A DNA stretch of 64,000 nt from Nocardiopsis sp. TSRI0078 (GTDB taxonomy: Bacteria; Actinomycetota; Actinomycetes; Streptosporangiales; Streptosporangiaceae), in the NCBI RefSeq assembly GCF_001905145.1, contig NZ_LWLB01000035.1, forward strand, positions 310,001 through 374,000. The letters run 5' to 3'. Below, piece after piece: positions 35,268 to 44,282 of this stretch. Below the pieces are notes generated by a model. That model had not been told where the DNA came from. It saw only the letters and a list, made by a program, of their open reading frames with translations, and searched no databases. The translations under genes and the position numbers were made by a program. Each line of letters begins with the position of its first letter. The stretch's first letter is position 1.

Positions 35268-36065
35268 ATGCCAGTTTTCGCCACCCCCGAACCGATCACC
35301 GCCGATATCACCCTGGTGGCCGGCACCCTTCAGATCACCGCCGGAGACAGCGCCGAGACCACCGTCGAGGTCCACCCGCGCGACGCCGGCAAGGAGGGCG
35401 ACGTGCGGGCCGCCGAGCAGGTCGAGGTCGCCTACACCGGCGGACGCCTCGAAGTGCGCGAACCGCAGCCCTCGGGCCTGGCCCGAATGGTCGGGCGCAA
35501 GTCCGTCGTCGACATCACCGTCGAGCTGCCCGCGGGCTCGCGCGTCCACGCCAGGAGCGACTACGGCAACATCCGCTGCACGGGCACCCTGGGCGCGTCC
35601 GAGATCGCCACCTCCACCGGCAACATCACGGTGCAGCGCGTCGCGGGCAACGCCGAACTCACCACGTCCACCGGCTGGATCCGGGCGGAGGAGATCGCCG
35701 GCTCCGCCGCGGTCAAGACCACCACCGGCGCCATCACCCTCGGCGAGGTGGCCGGGGAGCTCCGGGCCAACTCCGCGCACAGCGAGATCTCCGCCGACCG
35801 TGCCCTGTCCTCCGTCACGGCGCGCACCAGCCACGGCGGCATCCGGCTCGGCCAGGTGGTCGGCGGCAGCGTCGACGTGGAGAGCTCCTACGGCGAACTG
35901 GAGATCGGTGTCCGCGAGGGCACCGCCGCCTGGCTGGACGCGGTGTCCAAGAAGGGTGCCGTGCGCAGCTCCCTGGAGGCCGCGGACGGCCCCGGCCCCG
36001 CCGAGCAGACCGTCGAGGTCCGCGCCCGCAGTGTCTGGGGCGACGTCCTGGTCCACCGGTCCTGA
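35268..36065 (+). CDS. DUF4097 beta-repeat protein
   Basis: 265 residues built almost wholly of short repeated strands (ATSTGNITVQRVAGNAELTT, KTTTGAITLGEVAGELRANS, ARTSHGGIRLGQVVGGSVDV). This is the DUF4097 / putative adhesin right-handed beta-helix. It has no signal peptide, so it is probably cytoplasmic, unlike the secreted members. The N-terminus begins FATPEPITADITLVAGTLQI. The function is unknown. Consistently found between an RHH regulator and a drug-type ABC exporter, as here; GGAG precedes the ATG. Confidence 0.85.
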   Translation: MPVFATPEPITADITLVAGTLQITAGDSAETTVEVHPRDAGKEGDVRAAEQVEVAYTGGRLEVREPQPSGLARMVGRKSVVDITVELPAGSRVHARSDYGNIRCTGTLGASEIATSTGNITVQRVAGNAELTTSTGWIRAEEIAGSAAVKTTTGAITLGEVAGELRANSAHSEISADRALSSVTARTSHGGIRLGQVVGGSVDVESSYGELEIGVREGTAAWLDAVSKKGAVRSSLEAADGPGPAEQTVEVRARSVWGDVLVHRS

Positions 36066-36085
36066 CCACAGAGAAAGAGGCAGAC

Positions 36086-37051
36086 ATGAACCAGCACGCC
36101 CCCCGGACGGCCGTCTCGGTCACCGGCCTGCGCAAGTCCTACGGCGACCACGTCGTGTTGGACGGTGTCGACCTGGAGATCCCCGCGGGAACGGTCTTCT
36201 CGCTGCTGGGACCCAACGGGGCCGGCAAGACCACCATCGTGAAGATCCTGTCCACCCTGATCGGCGCCGACGGCGGCCGGGCCCGGGTCCTCGGGCACGA
36301 CGTGGCGACGGAGCCGGACGCGGTGCGCGCCGCGATCGGCGTCACCGGGCAGTACTCGGCGGTGGACGGCCTGCTCACCGGGCGGGAGAACCTGATGCTC
36401 ATGGCGAAGCTGCACCGCCTGGGCCGGTCCCGCGCGCAGAGCCGCGCCACCGAGCTCCTGGAGCACTTCGACCTGGCCGACGCGGCCAAGAAGCCCGCCT
36501 CCACCTACTCCGGGGGCATGCGCCGCCGGCTCGACCTGGCGATGACCCTGGTGGGCGAGCCGCGGCTGATCTTCCTCGACGAACCGACCACCGGCCTGGA
36601 CCCGCGCAGCCGCCGGGACATGTGGCAGATCATCCGCGACCTCGTGGCCGACGGCGTCACCGTCCTCCTCACCACGCAGTACCTGGAGGAGGCCGACCAG
36701 CTCGCCGACCGGATCGCGGTGCTGGACCGCGGCACGATCGTGGCCGAGGGCACCGCCGCCGAACTCAAGCGCCGCATCCCCGGCGGCCACGTGCGCCTGC
36801 GCTTCGCCGAGGCCGACGCGCTGGAGTCGGCGGCCCGGGCCCTGGGCGGCGAGGCCGACACCGACGCGCTGGCGCTCAAGGTGCTCGGCGGAGGAGGGGT
36901 CGCCTCGCTGCGCGACCTCCTGGACCGCCTCGACACCGCGTCCATCACCCCCGAGGAGCTGTCGGTGCAGACCCCGGCCCTCGACGACGTCTTTCTCGCG
37001 CTCACGGGGCACCGGAGCGCCGACGACAACGCACGGAAGGCGGACCGATGA
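36086..37051 (+). CDS. ABC exporter ATPase, DrrA-like
   Basis: 321 residues with Walker A GPNGAGKTTIVK (~43-54), signature YSGGMRRRLDLA, Walker B LIFLDEPTTGLDPRSR, and the H-loop TVLLTTQYLEEADQL. The C-terminal ~80 residues (VRLRFAEADALESAARALGG, ELSVQTPALDDVFLALTGHR) are the domain specific to the daunorubicin-resistance family. It powers the permease whose gene overlaps its end (ATGA). AGAAAGAGG precedes the ATG. Likely exports a hydrophobic drug or lipid. Confidence 0.94.
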   Translation: MNQHAPRTAVSVTGLRKSYGDHVVLDGVDLEIPAGTVFSLLGPNGAGKTTIVKILSTLIGADGGRARVLGHDVATEPDAVRAAIGVTGQYSAVDGLLTGRENLMLMAKLHRLGRSRAQSRATELLEHFDLADAAKKPASTYSGGMRRRLDLAMTLVGEPRLIFLDEPTTGLDPRSRRDMWQIIRDLVADGVTVLLTTQYLEEADQLADRIAVLDRGTIVAEGTAAELKRRIPGGHVRLRFAEADALESAARALGGEADTDALALKVLGGGGVASLRDLLDRLDTASITPEELSVQTPALDDVFLALTGHRSADDNARKADR

Positions 37052-37839
37052 CCACCCTCACCCACGCCGTCGGCGACTCGGCCACGATGGTGGCCCGCCA
37101 GTTGCGGCACATGCTGCGCTACCCGTCCATGACGCTGCTCCTGGCCGGGATGCCGATCCTGCTCCTCCTGCTGTTCGTGTACGTCTTCGGCGGCGCCATG
37201 GGCACCGGAACGGGCGGCGCCGCCGCCGGCCGCGCCGCGTACCTCGACTACATCGCCCCCGGGATCATGCTGATCGCGGTGGCGAGCGCGGCGCAGGGGA
37301 CGGCCATCTCGGTGGCGATGGACATGACCGAGGGCATCGTCGCCCGGTTCCGCACCATGGACATCGCCCGGGTGTCGGTCCTGACCGGCCACGTCGTCGG
37401 GAGCCTGGTCCAGTCGATGCTGACCGTGGCCCTGGTCACCGCGGTGGCGCTGCTCCTCGGGTTCCGGCCCGGCGCGGGCCCGGCGGAGTGGCTCGCGACC
37501 GTCGGCCTGCTGGCGATGGTCTCGTTCGCCCTCACGTGGCTGTCGGTGGCGCTGGGGCTGGTCTCCAAGACCGTCGAGTCCGCGAGCAACCTGCCGATGC
37601 CCCTGGTCTTCCTGCCCTTCCTGGGCAGCGGCTTCGTGCCGACCGAGACGCTGCCGACCGGCCTGCGCTGGTTCGCCGAGTACCAGCCGTTCACGCCCGT
37701 CATCGACACCCTGCGCGGGCTGCTGGCGGGGTCCGGGGTCGGCGACAGCGGGGTCGCCGCGGTCGCCTGGTGCACGGGTATCGCCCTGGTGTCCTACCTG
37801 TGGGCCAAGAAGCTGTACGACCGCGACCCAGCGGCCTAG
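37048..37839 (+). CDS. ABC exporter permease, DrrB-like
   Basis: 263 residues, six membrane segments of the ABC-2 type: LLAGMPILLLLLFVYVFGGA, YIAPGIMLIAVASAAQGTA, LVQSMLTVALVTAVALLLGF, VGLLAMVSFALTWLSVALGL, LPMPLVFLPFLGSGFVPTET, and the last at the C-terminus. It works as partner of the ATPase upstream, with the starts and stops overlapping. The substrate is unknown; related DrrAB systems export anthracyclines, others lipids or peptides. Confidence 0.92.
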   Translation: MTTLTHAVGDSATMVARQLRHMLRYPSMTLLLAGMPILLLLLFVYVFGGAMGTGTGGAAAGRAAYLDYIAPGIMLIAVASAAQGTAISVAMDMTEGIVARFRTMDIARVSVLTGHVVGSLVQSMLTVALVTAVALLLGFRPGAGPAEWLATVGLLAMVSFALTWLSVALGLVSKTVESASNLPMPLVFLPFLGSGFVPTETLPTGLRWFAEYQPFTPVIDTLRGLLAGSGVGDSGVAAVAWCTGIALVSYLWAKKLYDRDPAA

Positions 37840-37901
37840 ATGTGTCGTCCCGGCACGGTGGTGGCGGGAGAGGCGCCCTGACGGGTCCCGGACACAGGCG
37901 G

Positions 37902-37957
37902 GGGCCTCCTTGGTGCCGGTGCGGACCGCGAATTCCGCACCGGCACCCGGGAGGCCC
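37902..37957. terminator. Strong bidirectional terminator
   Basis: Two nested stems: inner GTGCCGGTGCGGA (37913-37925) / TCCGCACCGGCAC (37934-37946), outer GGGCCTCC (37902-37909) / GGAGGCCC (37950-37957). It lies between convergent genes; the remainder of 37840-38165 shows no gene. Confidence 0.75.
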
Positions 37958-38165
37958 TCCTCGCTTGTGCCAGGCCGGGCGGGCGTCACCGGCCTTCTTC
38001 GGGGCTGGGAGTGTTTTTTGGAAGGCTTTCGGGTCAGCGGGCGGCCGTCCGGGCAGTCTCTCGCAAGACGAGGTGCGAAGTTCGGCCTGGTCGTGCTTCA
38101 CGAGCGCAGAGGCGCAGCGGGAGGCAGCCTGGTGGACGCGAGCCCAATGATGCAGAAAACACGAC

Positions 38166-39410
38166 CTAGGAGGGACGCCGCCCCGCCGCGGCGGCCTCGA
38201 TGCTCCACGGGGTGCGCTCGACGTAGGCGACGACGAACGCGACCGCCAGCGACCCGCCGGCCACCAGGAGGTAGGAGGCGGTCCAGGTCCCGGTCAGCTC
38301 GCTGAGCAGGCCGAACAGCAGCGGACCGCCGAGGGCGAAACCGCTGCCCACTCCCTGCACGAACCCGGACAGGGCCGCCGCGCCCTGCGGGGTGGTGCTG
38401 CGCGCGTTGATCATCGTCATGGTCACCACGAACAGGCTGGTGCCCAGGCCCAGGAAGACGACCCACAGCGGCGTCAGCTGGGGAGCCAGGGCGATGCCCG
38501 CGTAGCCGACCGCGTAACCGGCCAGGCCGATCGCCACGATCGGGAAGGTGTTCGCGGACCGCAGCGTGACCGTGGGCGCCACCAGGCCGAACAGCAGGCT
38601 GGTGCCGACCATCAGGGAGACCATGCTCCCGGCCATGGCCGGACTGTGTCCGGCGTCGGTGATCAGGGTGGGCAGCCACGTGAACAGGGTGAAGACGTTC
38701 CAGGTGACCATGCCGAAGAGCAGGGCCGTCCGCCAGGCCATGCCGACCTGCCAGATCGGGCGGGCCAGGGCGGAGCCGCCGCTCGGGAGGGCCGCGGCCA
38801 CGGGGTGCGGGCGGCCGCGCTGGAACGCCCACAGAAGGGCTGCGGCCAGGGCGAGCACCGACCAGCAGCCCAGGGCGAAGCGCCACCCCGCGACCTCGGC
38901 GAGGGGTACCGCGACCAGCGGCGGGAACAGGGCGCCCACGTGGATGGCCACCATCTGGACGGTGCTCAGGGAGGCCAGGCGGTCGGGGAAGTACTGCTTG
39001 ATCAGCGGCGGGATCACCACGTTGCCGAGCGCCGCGCCGGTGAGGGCGACCCCGGTGAGGACCAGCAGGGTGCCGGTGTCGGGGGCGAAGGCGCGCAGGG
39101 CCTGGCCGACGCCGGCCAGCAGCATGCTGAGCACGGCGGTGGACTCGGCTCCCAGACGGCGCATGACCGCGGGCGTGACCAGGCCGAAGACGGCGAAGGC
39201 GACCAGGGGCAGGGTGCCGAGGACGCCGACGACGGTGGCGGTGAACCCGAACTCCCCTCCGATCGTGTTCAGCAGGGGAGACAGGGAGGTGACCACCAGG
39301 CGCAGGTTCAGGGCCGCGCAGACGATGGCGGCCAGGGCCAGGGTGCGGCCACGGAGGCGCGGGCGGACCGACGATCGGTCGGTGGCGGCCGCGACAGGGG
39401 AAGGTCTCAT
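38166..39410 (-). CDS. MFS transporter, CynX/NimT family
   Basis: 414 residues from ATG 39410, twelve membrane segments. The opening helix (AAIVCAALNLRLVVTSLSPL) has the Asn-Leu-Arg pattern of the CynX/NimT (cyanate/2-nitroimidazole) group, followed by LPLVAFAVFGLVTPAVMRRL and the mid-protein LATVQMVAIHVGAL-like segment. It is divergent from an Lrp regulator, which probably controls it; the shared 190-base region contains a perfect CCGTA palindrome. The substrate is unknown. Confidence 0.88.
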   Translation of the reverse strand: MRPSPVAAATDRSSVRPRLRGRTLALAAIVCAALNLRLVVTSLSPLLNTIGGEFGFTATVVGVLGTLPLVAFAVFGLVTPAVMRRLGAESTAVLSMLLAGVGQALRAFAPDTGTLLVLTGVALTGAALGNVVIPPLIKQYFPDRLASLSTVQMVAIHVGALFPPLVAVPLAEVAGWRFALGCWSVLALAAALLWAFQRGRPHPVAAALPSGGSALARPIWQVGMAWRTALLFGMVTWNVFTLFTWLPTLITDAGHSPAMAGSMVSLMVGTSLLFGLVAPTVTLRSANTFPIVAIGLAGYAVGYAGIALAPQLTPLWVVFLGLGTSLFVVTMTMINARSTTPQGAAALSGFVQGVGSGFALGGPLLFGLLSELTGTWTASYLLVAGGSLAVAFVVAYVERTPWSIEAAAAGRRPS

Positions 39411-39571
39411 GGTAAGGACGTCCCTTGTGTTCTGCGGTGGTGCGTCATCGCACCTGAGCGGGGCCGAACGGCGGGGCGGCGCTGCCTGCCTCGGAAGGAT
39501 CGCTTCCAGGCGAGCCACATACGACCTTTTCGCTCAAATGTTACGCATATAGCGGCCGTGTACACAACATT

Positions 39572-39593
39572 CCGTACTTAATACGGCTATAGT
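39572..39593 (+). promoter_or_regulatory. Palindrome and -10 box between the MFS and Lrp genes
   Basis: CCGTACTTAATACGG (39572-39586) is a perfect inverted repeat with 5-base arms around CTTAA in an AT-rich segment. TATAGT (39588-39593) is a good -10, 7 bases before the lrp-type start codon, so the mRNA may be leaderless. The palindrome is a likely Lrp-family operator for both genes. Confidence 0.55.
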
Positions 39594-39599
39594 GGCAGC

Positions 39600-40085
39600 A
39601 TGCCTGATCTTGACGAACTTGATACGGCGATCCTGGCCGAACTCCAGTCAGACGCACGGAAAACCAACCGCGATGTGGCCGCGGCGGTCGGCGCATCGCC
39701 CACGACGACCCTGGATCGGACCCGTGCGCTGCGGGAAAGGGGTGTGATTCGGGGCTCACTCCTGGACGTGGACCTGGAGAAGATCGGCCGTCCGGTCCAG
39801 GCGCTCATCACCGTGAGCGTGGTGAAGCCCTCACGCCACAACATCGAGGCCTTCCGCGACTGGGTGCGCTCGCTGCCCGACACCCTGTCGGTGTTCGTGA
39901 CCTCCGGCAGCGAGGACTTCCTCATCCACGTGGCCCTGCCGGACAACAACAGCCTGTACGCGTTCGTCATCGACAAGCTGACCGAGCGGCCCGAGGTCGC
40001 CGACGTGCGCGCGTCGATCGTCTACGAGCACCTGCACAACCACCGCATCGCCCCGACCAACGCCCGCGCCCGCCGCCGGGCCTGA
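39600..40085 (+). CDS. Lrp/AsnC-family transcriptional regulator
   Basis: 161 residues: helix-turn-helix (LDELDTAILAELQSDARKTN, RDVAAAVGASPTTTLDRTRA) and a RAM/AsnC ligand domain (VSVVKPSRHNIEAFRDWVRS, VTSGSEDFLIHVALPDNNSL). The Gly-Ser-Glu-Asp-Phe-Leu turn is characteristic. Probably senses an amino acid or related compound and controls the divergent transporter. No ribosome site is seen, consistent with the leaderless arrangement. Confidence 0.93.
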   Translation: MPDLDELDTAILAELQSDARKTNRDVAAAVGASPTTTLDRTRALRERGVIRGSLLDVDLEKIGRPVQALITVSVVKPSRHNIEAFRDWVRSLPDTLSVFVTSGSEDFLIHVALPDNNSLYAFVIDKLTERPEVADVRASIVYEHLHNHRIAPTNARARRRA

Positions 40086-40334
40086 GGTCCCGGCCGGGGC
40101 GAAGGCGGCGGCCTGGGCGGAGCGGGGCGGGAACCGTCCACAGGCTGGGCACAAGGGTGGTGGACAGCGGCCCGGCGGGTCATGCTGTTGGTGGGGGCGT
40201 TCGGCCCCCGCTCCGTGGAACACGCCCCCCGCACCGGTTCCGCCCCCGCCAGCGCGGCTCCACCCCCGCACCCCCGCCCTGTGGACACCCGCCTAGCCTG
40301 GCCGGATGCCCTCACATCCCCGCACCCCCACGCC

Positions 40335-41174
40335 ATGACCCCGCCCGTCGTGGCCGCGGTCCTGGTCGCCGCGCTGTTGCACGCGGGCTGGAACGCGATC
40401 GCCCACTCCATCACCGACCACCTGCTCGGATTCGCCCTGATCGGCCTCGGCGGAATGCTCACCGCCCTGCCCGTGCTCGCGGTCGTGGGCCCGCCGCCCC
40501 GCGAGGCCTGGCCGGTCCTGCTCGCCTCACTGGTCACCCACCTGCTGTACCTGACCCTGCTGATGCTCTCCTACCGGACCGGCGAGTTCGGCCAGGTCTA
40601 CCCGCTGGCGCGGGGCACCGCGCCCTGGGTGGTCGCCCTGATCGGCGCCGCGGTCCTCGGCGAGCGGATGCCCCCGTCCCACCTGGCGGGGGTCCTGATC
40701 ATCTCCGCCGGACTGATGGCCCTGGTGCTCGCGGGCGGGCTCCCCTCCCGCGCGCAACTGCCGTCACTGCTCGCGGCCTTCGCCACCGGCCTGGGGATCG
40801 CCACCTACACCGTGGTCGACGCCCACGGGGTCCGCCTCACCCAGGATCCGCTGGGCTACATCACGTGGATCATGATCCTCCAAGGACCGGTGTTCCTCCT
40901 GGTGGCGGTGCTCACCCGCCGCGGCGCGCTCCCCGGCCAGCTCGGACCGATCTGGAAGTCCGGGCTCCTCGGCGGCGCGGTCAGCGCGGGTGCCTACGGG
41001 CTGGTGCTGTGGGCGCAGCTGACCGGCGCGGTCGCGGGCATCGCCGCACTGCGCGAGACCAGCATCGTCTTCGCGGCGGTGCTGGGCACACTGCTGTTCG
41101 GGGAGCGGTTCGGCCCGGTGCGGATCGCTGCCTCCGCCATCGTCGTGGCCGGAGTGCTCCTCCTGTCCCTCTGA
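40335..41174 (+). CDS. EamA/DMT-family transporter
   Basis: 279 residues, ten membrane segments in two EamA repeats. The first repeat begins VLVAALLHAGWNAIAHSITD and ends in the ERMPPSHLAGVLIISAGLMA block; the second ends FGERFGPVRIAASAIVVAGV. Start ATG 40335 sits in Pro-rich DNA without a strong ribosome site. A solute or metabolite exporter is likely. It has no partner genes. Confidence 0.88.
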   Translation: MTPPVVAAVLVAALLHAGWNAIAHSITDHLLGFALIGLGGMLTALPVLAVVGPPPREAWPVLLASLVTHLLYLTLLMLSYRTGEFGQVYPLARGTAPWVVALIGAAVLGERMPPSHLAGVLIISAGLMALVLAGGLPSRAQLPSLLAAFATGLGIATYTVVDAHGVRLTQDPLGYITWIMILQGPVFLLVAVLTRRGALPGQLGPIWKSGLLGGAVSAGAYGLVLWAQLTGAVAGIAALRETSIVFAAVLGTLLFGERFGPVRIAASAIVVAGVLLLSL

Positions 41175-41575
41175 GGGCCTCCGGCCACTCCGCGCTCCGA
41201 GCGACCCCGCGAAGCACCCCGCACAGCGTCCGCGTCCGCGTCCGCATCCACACGGCATACACCCGGGCCGCCCATGGTCCACGGCCGAACCTGCCCGTAT
41301 CGTGTCCGATGTGACACGAGTCTCAACCAGTGCCCGGGCCGGGTCCGCCGCCGGGTCCGCGCCCAACGCGTGGACGGGCGGCCTCGCCGACCGCGTCCCG
41401 CCCGGCACGGACCTCCCGAACCTCCCCCGCCCCCGCCTCGAACGGCTCCGGACCCCGATCGGCCCGGACCTGGACGCGGACCGGCTGCGCGCCGTCCCGC
41501 ACGGCAACGCCGCCCGGCCGTTCGGCCTCTGACCACCCGCCCCGACTCCGCCGACGCAGAAAGGCACCACGGCAC
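41175..41575 (+). other. Region upstream of the acyl-CoA synthetase, with a doubtful small frame
   Basis: A 76-codon frame from GTG 41302 to 41532 (MSDVTRVSTSARAGSAAGSA..., Pro/Arg-rich, ending RPFGL) ends 44 bases before the next start. It could be a small upstream gene, but its composition is what noncoding high-GC DNA gives. Nothing else is seen. Confidence 0.25.
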
Positions 41576-43147
41576 ATGGAACTCGCCCTGACCCCACTGG
41601 AGTTCGCCCGCCGCACGCGCAGGCTGCACCCGCAGCGCGAAGCGGTGGTCGACCGGGACCTGCGGCTGACCTACGAGGAGTTCTTCGACCGCTGCGACCG
41701 CTGGTCGTCGGTCCTGCAGCGCATGGGGGTGGCCAAGGGCGACCGCGTCGCCTACATCTCCCCCAACACCCACGCTCAGCTGGAGTCCTTCTACGCGGTG
41801 CCGCAACTGGGCGCGGTGCTGGTGCCGGTCAACTTCCGGCTCTCGGCGGACGACTTCGTCTACATCGTCAACCACTCCGGGGCGAAGGTGCTGTGCGTGC
41901 ACGCCGACCAGCTCGACACCGTGGACGGGGTCCGCGATCAGATGCCGGGCGTGGAGCGCTTCGTCGCCCTGGAGGGCGCGCGCCCGGGGTGGGAGGACTA
42001 CGAGGCGCTCCTCTCCGGGGCCGGTCCGGACTTCACCCGGCCCGAGATCGCGGAGGGCGACCTGCTGACCATCAACTACACGAGCGGCACCACCGCACGC
42101 CCCAAGGGGGTGATGATCACCCACCGCAACGCCTACATGAACTCGGTGGGCACCCTGCTCCACCTGAGGATCGGCGTCGGCGAGCGGTACCTGTGGACGC
42201 TGCCGATGTTCCACGCCAACGGCTGGACCTACACGTGGACGGTGACCGCCGCGGCCGCCACCCACGTGTGCCTGCCCGCGATGGACCCGGCCACCGTGTA
42301 CGAGCTGGTCCGCGCCGAGGGCGTCACCTGGCTGTGCGCGGCTCCCACCGTGCTGATCATGCTGGCCAACACCCCCGAGGCGGTGCGCGGGGAGGTGCCC
42401 TCGGGCGTGCACGTGGTCACGGCGGGGGCCTCGCCCGCCGCCGACACGATCGAACGCCTGGAGGACGGCTTCGGTTGGACCGTCACCCATGTGTACGGGC
42501 TGACCGAGACCACGCCGTTCATCACCGTGTGCGAACCGCGGGCCGAGCACGAGGGCCTGTCCCCGCGGGAGCGCGCCGCCGTCAAGGCCCGCCAGGGGAT
42601 CGAGCTGATCACCTCCGGCGAGCTGCGTGTGGTGGACTCCGACGGCGCCGAGGTGCCCTGGGACGGGAAGACCGTCGGGGAGATCACCGTGCGCGGCAAC
42701 GTGGTGATGAAGGGCTACTACAACGACCCGGAGGCCACGGAGAGGGCCATGGGCGACGGCTGGTTCCACACCGGCGACGCGGCGGTCACCCACCCGGACG
42801 GGTACGTCGAGATCCAGGACCGGATCAAGGACGTCATCATCTCCGGCGGCGAGAACATCTCCTCCGTCGAGGTGGAGGGGGTGCTGCTGCGGCACCCGTC
42901 GGTCCTGGAGGCGGCCATCGTGGGCGTGCCGCACGAGCGCTGGGGCGAGACCCCCAAGGCGTCCGTGGTCCTGCGTGAGGGGGCCGCCACCACGGAGGAG
43001 GAGCTCATCGCCTTCGCCCGGGACAACCTGGCGCACTTCAAGGCGCCCACGCAGGTGGAGTTCGTGGAGCAGCTGCCGAAGACGGCCACCGGCAAGATCC
43101 AGAAGTTCGTGCTGCGCGGCGGCGCGTCCGCCGTGTCCCGACAGTAG
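41576..43147 (+). CDS. Acyl-CoA synthetase (AMP-forming)
   Basis: 523 residues of the adenylate-forming superfamily: P-loop INYTSGTTARPKGVMITH (~165-182), VYGLTETTPFITV, GYYNDPEAT, GWFHTGDAAV, hinge and A8 DRIKDVIISGGENISS, and the catalytic Lys block LPKTATGKIQKF near the end. It activates a carboxylic acid as acyl-AMP and then CoA thioester. Sequence style is that of medium/long-chain or aryl acyl-CoA ligases, for which the exact acid cannot be read off. AGAAAGG precedes the ATG. A hairpin follows. Confidence 0.93.
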   Translation: MELALTPLEFARRTRRLHPQREAVVDRDLRLTYEEFFDRCDRWSSVLQRMGVAKGDRVAYISPNTHAQLESFYAVPQLGAVLVPVNFRLSADDFVYIVNHSGAKVLCVHADQLDTVDGVRDQMPGVERFVALEGARPGWEDYEALLSGAGPDFTRPEIAEGDLLTINYTSGTTARPKGVMITHRNAYMNSVGTLLHLRIGVGERYLWTLPMFHANGWTYTWTVTAAAATHVCLPAMDPATVYELVRAEGVTWLCAAPTVLIMLANTPEAVRGEVPSGVHVVTAGASPAADTIERLEDGFGWTVTHVYGLTETTPFITVCEPRAEHEGLSPRERAAVKARQGIELITSGELRVVDSDGAEVPWDGKTVGEITVRGNVVMKGYYNDPEATERAMGDGWFHTGDAAVTHPDGYVEIQDRIKDVIISGGENISSVEVEGVLLRHPSVLEAAIVGVPHERWGETPKASVVLREGAATTEEELIAFARDNLAHFKAPTQVEFVEQLPKTATGKIQKFVLRGGASAVSRQ

Positions 43148-43165
43148 CGGCGGCAGCGGCGTCGG

Positions 43166-43193
43166 CCTCCGCCCCTTCCTCCGGGGGCGGAGG
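43166..43193 (+). terminator. Terminator after the acyl-CoA synthetase
   Basis: CCTCCGCCCC (43166-43175) pairs with GGGGCGGAGG (43184-43193), 19 bases after the stop. Confidence 0.6.
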
Positions 43194-43286
43194 TGTTCTC
43201 CCCGCGGCGGCCCGACCATGCCGACCAACCGTGGTGGTCCGACCGCGCCGACCGGTCGCGGGGTCCGCACGCGGTGGTTCCCCTGG

Positions 43287-44081
43287 TCACTCCGGGGACG
43301 GTCGGAGCAGGACGAAACCGGCCCCGAAGGGGTCGGAGCACACGGCGAGCCGTCCCACGCCCGGAGCGTCCTCCGGCCCCATGTACACCTGGCCGCCCTC
43401 CTCCCTCACCGTCTCCACGGAGGTGTCGCAGTCGGCGACCGCGAACACCGGGTGCCACTCCGCCGACCCGCCGTTGTCGGACAGGCGTGCGGGATCGACC
43501 GCCATGAGCCCGCCGTGCGCGCGGTCCTGGCCCTCGCCGGCCGGTGTGAGGATCGTGTACGTCCCGGACCCGTCCGGCAGTTCGAAGGCGGTGAGGCCCC
43601 ACTTGAAGAGCTCGGTGTAGAACTCGCGCGACCCGTCCCCGTCCGGGGTCCACATCTCGACCCAGCACAGGCTCCCCGGCCGGTCGGTGACCTCGAAACC
43701 GGCGATGGAGATGGCCTGCCAGACACCGAAGTGGCCGCCCTGGGGATCGAAGAACTGTGCCGTGCGGCCGAAGTCCCACACGTCGAACGGCTCCACCAGG
43801 AGGGCCCCGCCGAGCCGGTCCACGTTGAGGACCATGTCGTCCACGTCGGGGGTGGCGAAGTAGACCGTCCACCCGGGACGCTCGCTCTCGCCCAGGACCG
43901 GTCCCAGCCCACCGACCCCCGCTCCGTCCAGGCGCAGGATCACGTATCCCTCGCTGTCGGGACGCGGCTGGTCGGCCTCCCAGCCGAACAGCCGGCGGTA
44001 GAAGGCAGCGGAGGCCTCGACGTCGGGTGAGGACACCTCGATCCAGCAGGGCGATCCGGGCATGAAGTCGGTGGTGATCAT
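43287..44081 (-). CDS. Double-VOC protein, CFP30B-like
   Basis: 264 residues with two vicinal-oxygen-chelate halves: residues ~8-125 (GSPCWIEVSSPDVEASAAFY, TAQFFDPQGGHFGVWQAI) and ~140-260 (SLCWVEMWTPDGDGSREFYT, GRLAVCSDPFGAGFVLLRPS). Both halves keep the acidic metal-site region in altered form. The order, spacing and length match the mycobacterial CFP30B (27-kDa antigen) family, whose reaction is not established. No neighbour hints at a role. GGAGGA precedes the start. Confidence 0.82.
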   Translation of the reverse strand: MITTDFMPGSPCWIEVSSPDVEASAAFYRRLFGWEADQPRPDSEGYVILRLDGAGVGGLGPVLGESERPGWTVYFATPDVDDMVLNVDRLGGALLVEPFDVWDFGRTAQFFDPQGGHFGVWQAISIAGFEVTDRPGSLCWVEMWTPDGDGSREFYTELFKWGLTAFELPDGSGTYTILTPAGEGQDRAHGGLMAVDPARLSDNGGSAEWHPVFAVADCDTSVETVREEGGQVYMGPEDAPGVGRLAVCSDPFGAGFVLLRPSPE

Positions 44082-44282
44082 CGCTGTCCTCCTCCGTAGG
44101 CACACACACCGTTTCGGTGTCCTTCCCTGCCTGGCGGCCCTGCGGGGATCGGCGCGGCAAAGTCTCACACAACTCGCCATTGCCCGGGCCCCGGGGAACG
44201 GCGTTCGGAACCCGCGTCCGGGGCGGTGGGAGGGGCCGCCCCCGGAGTCCGTGCCGGATGCCGCCCCGGGCCCGTAGCTCCT

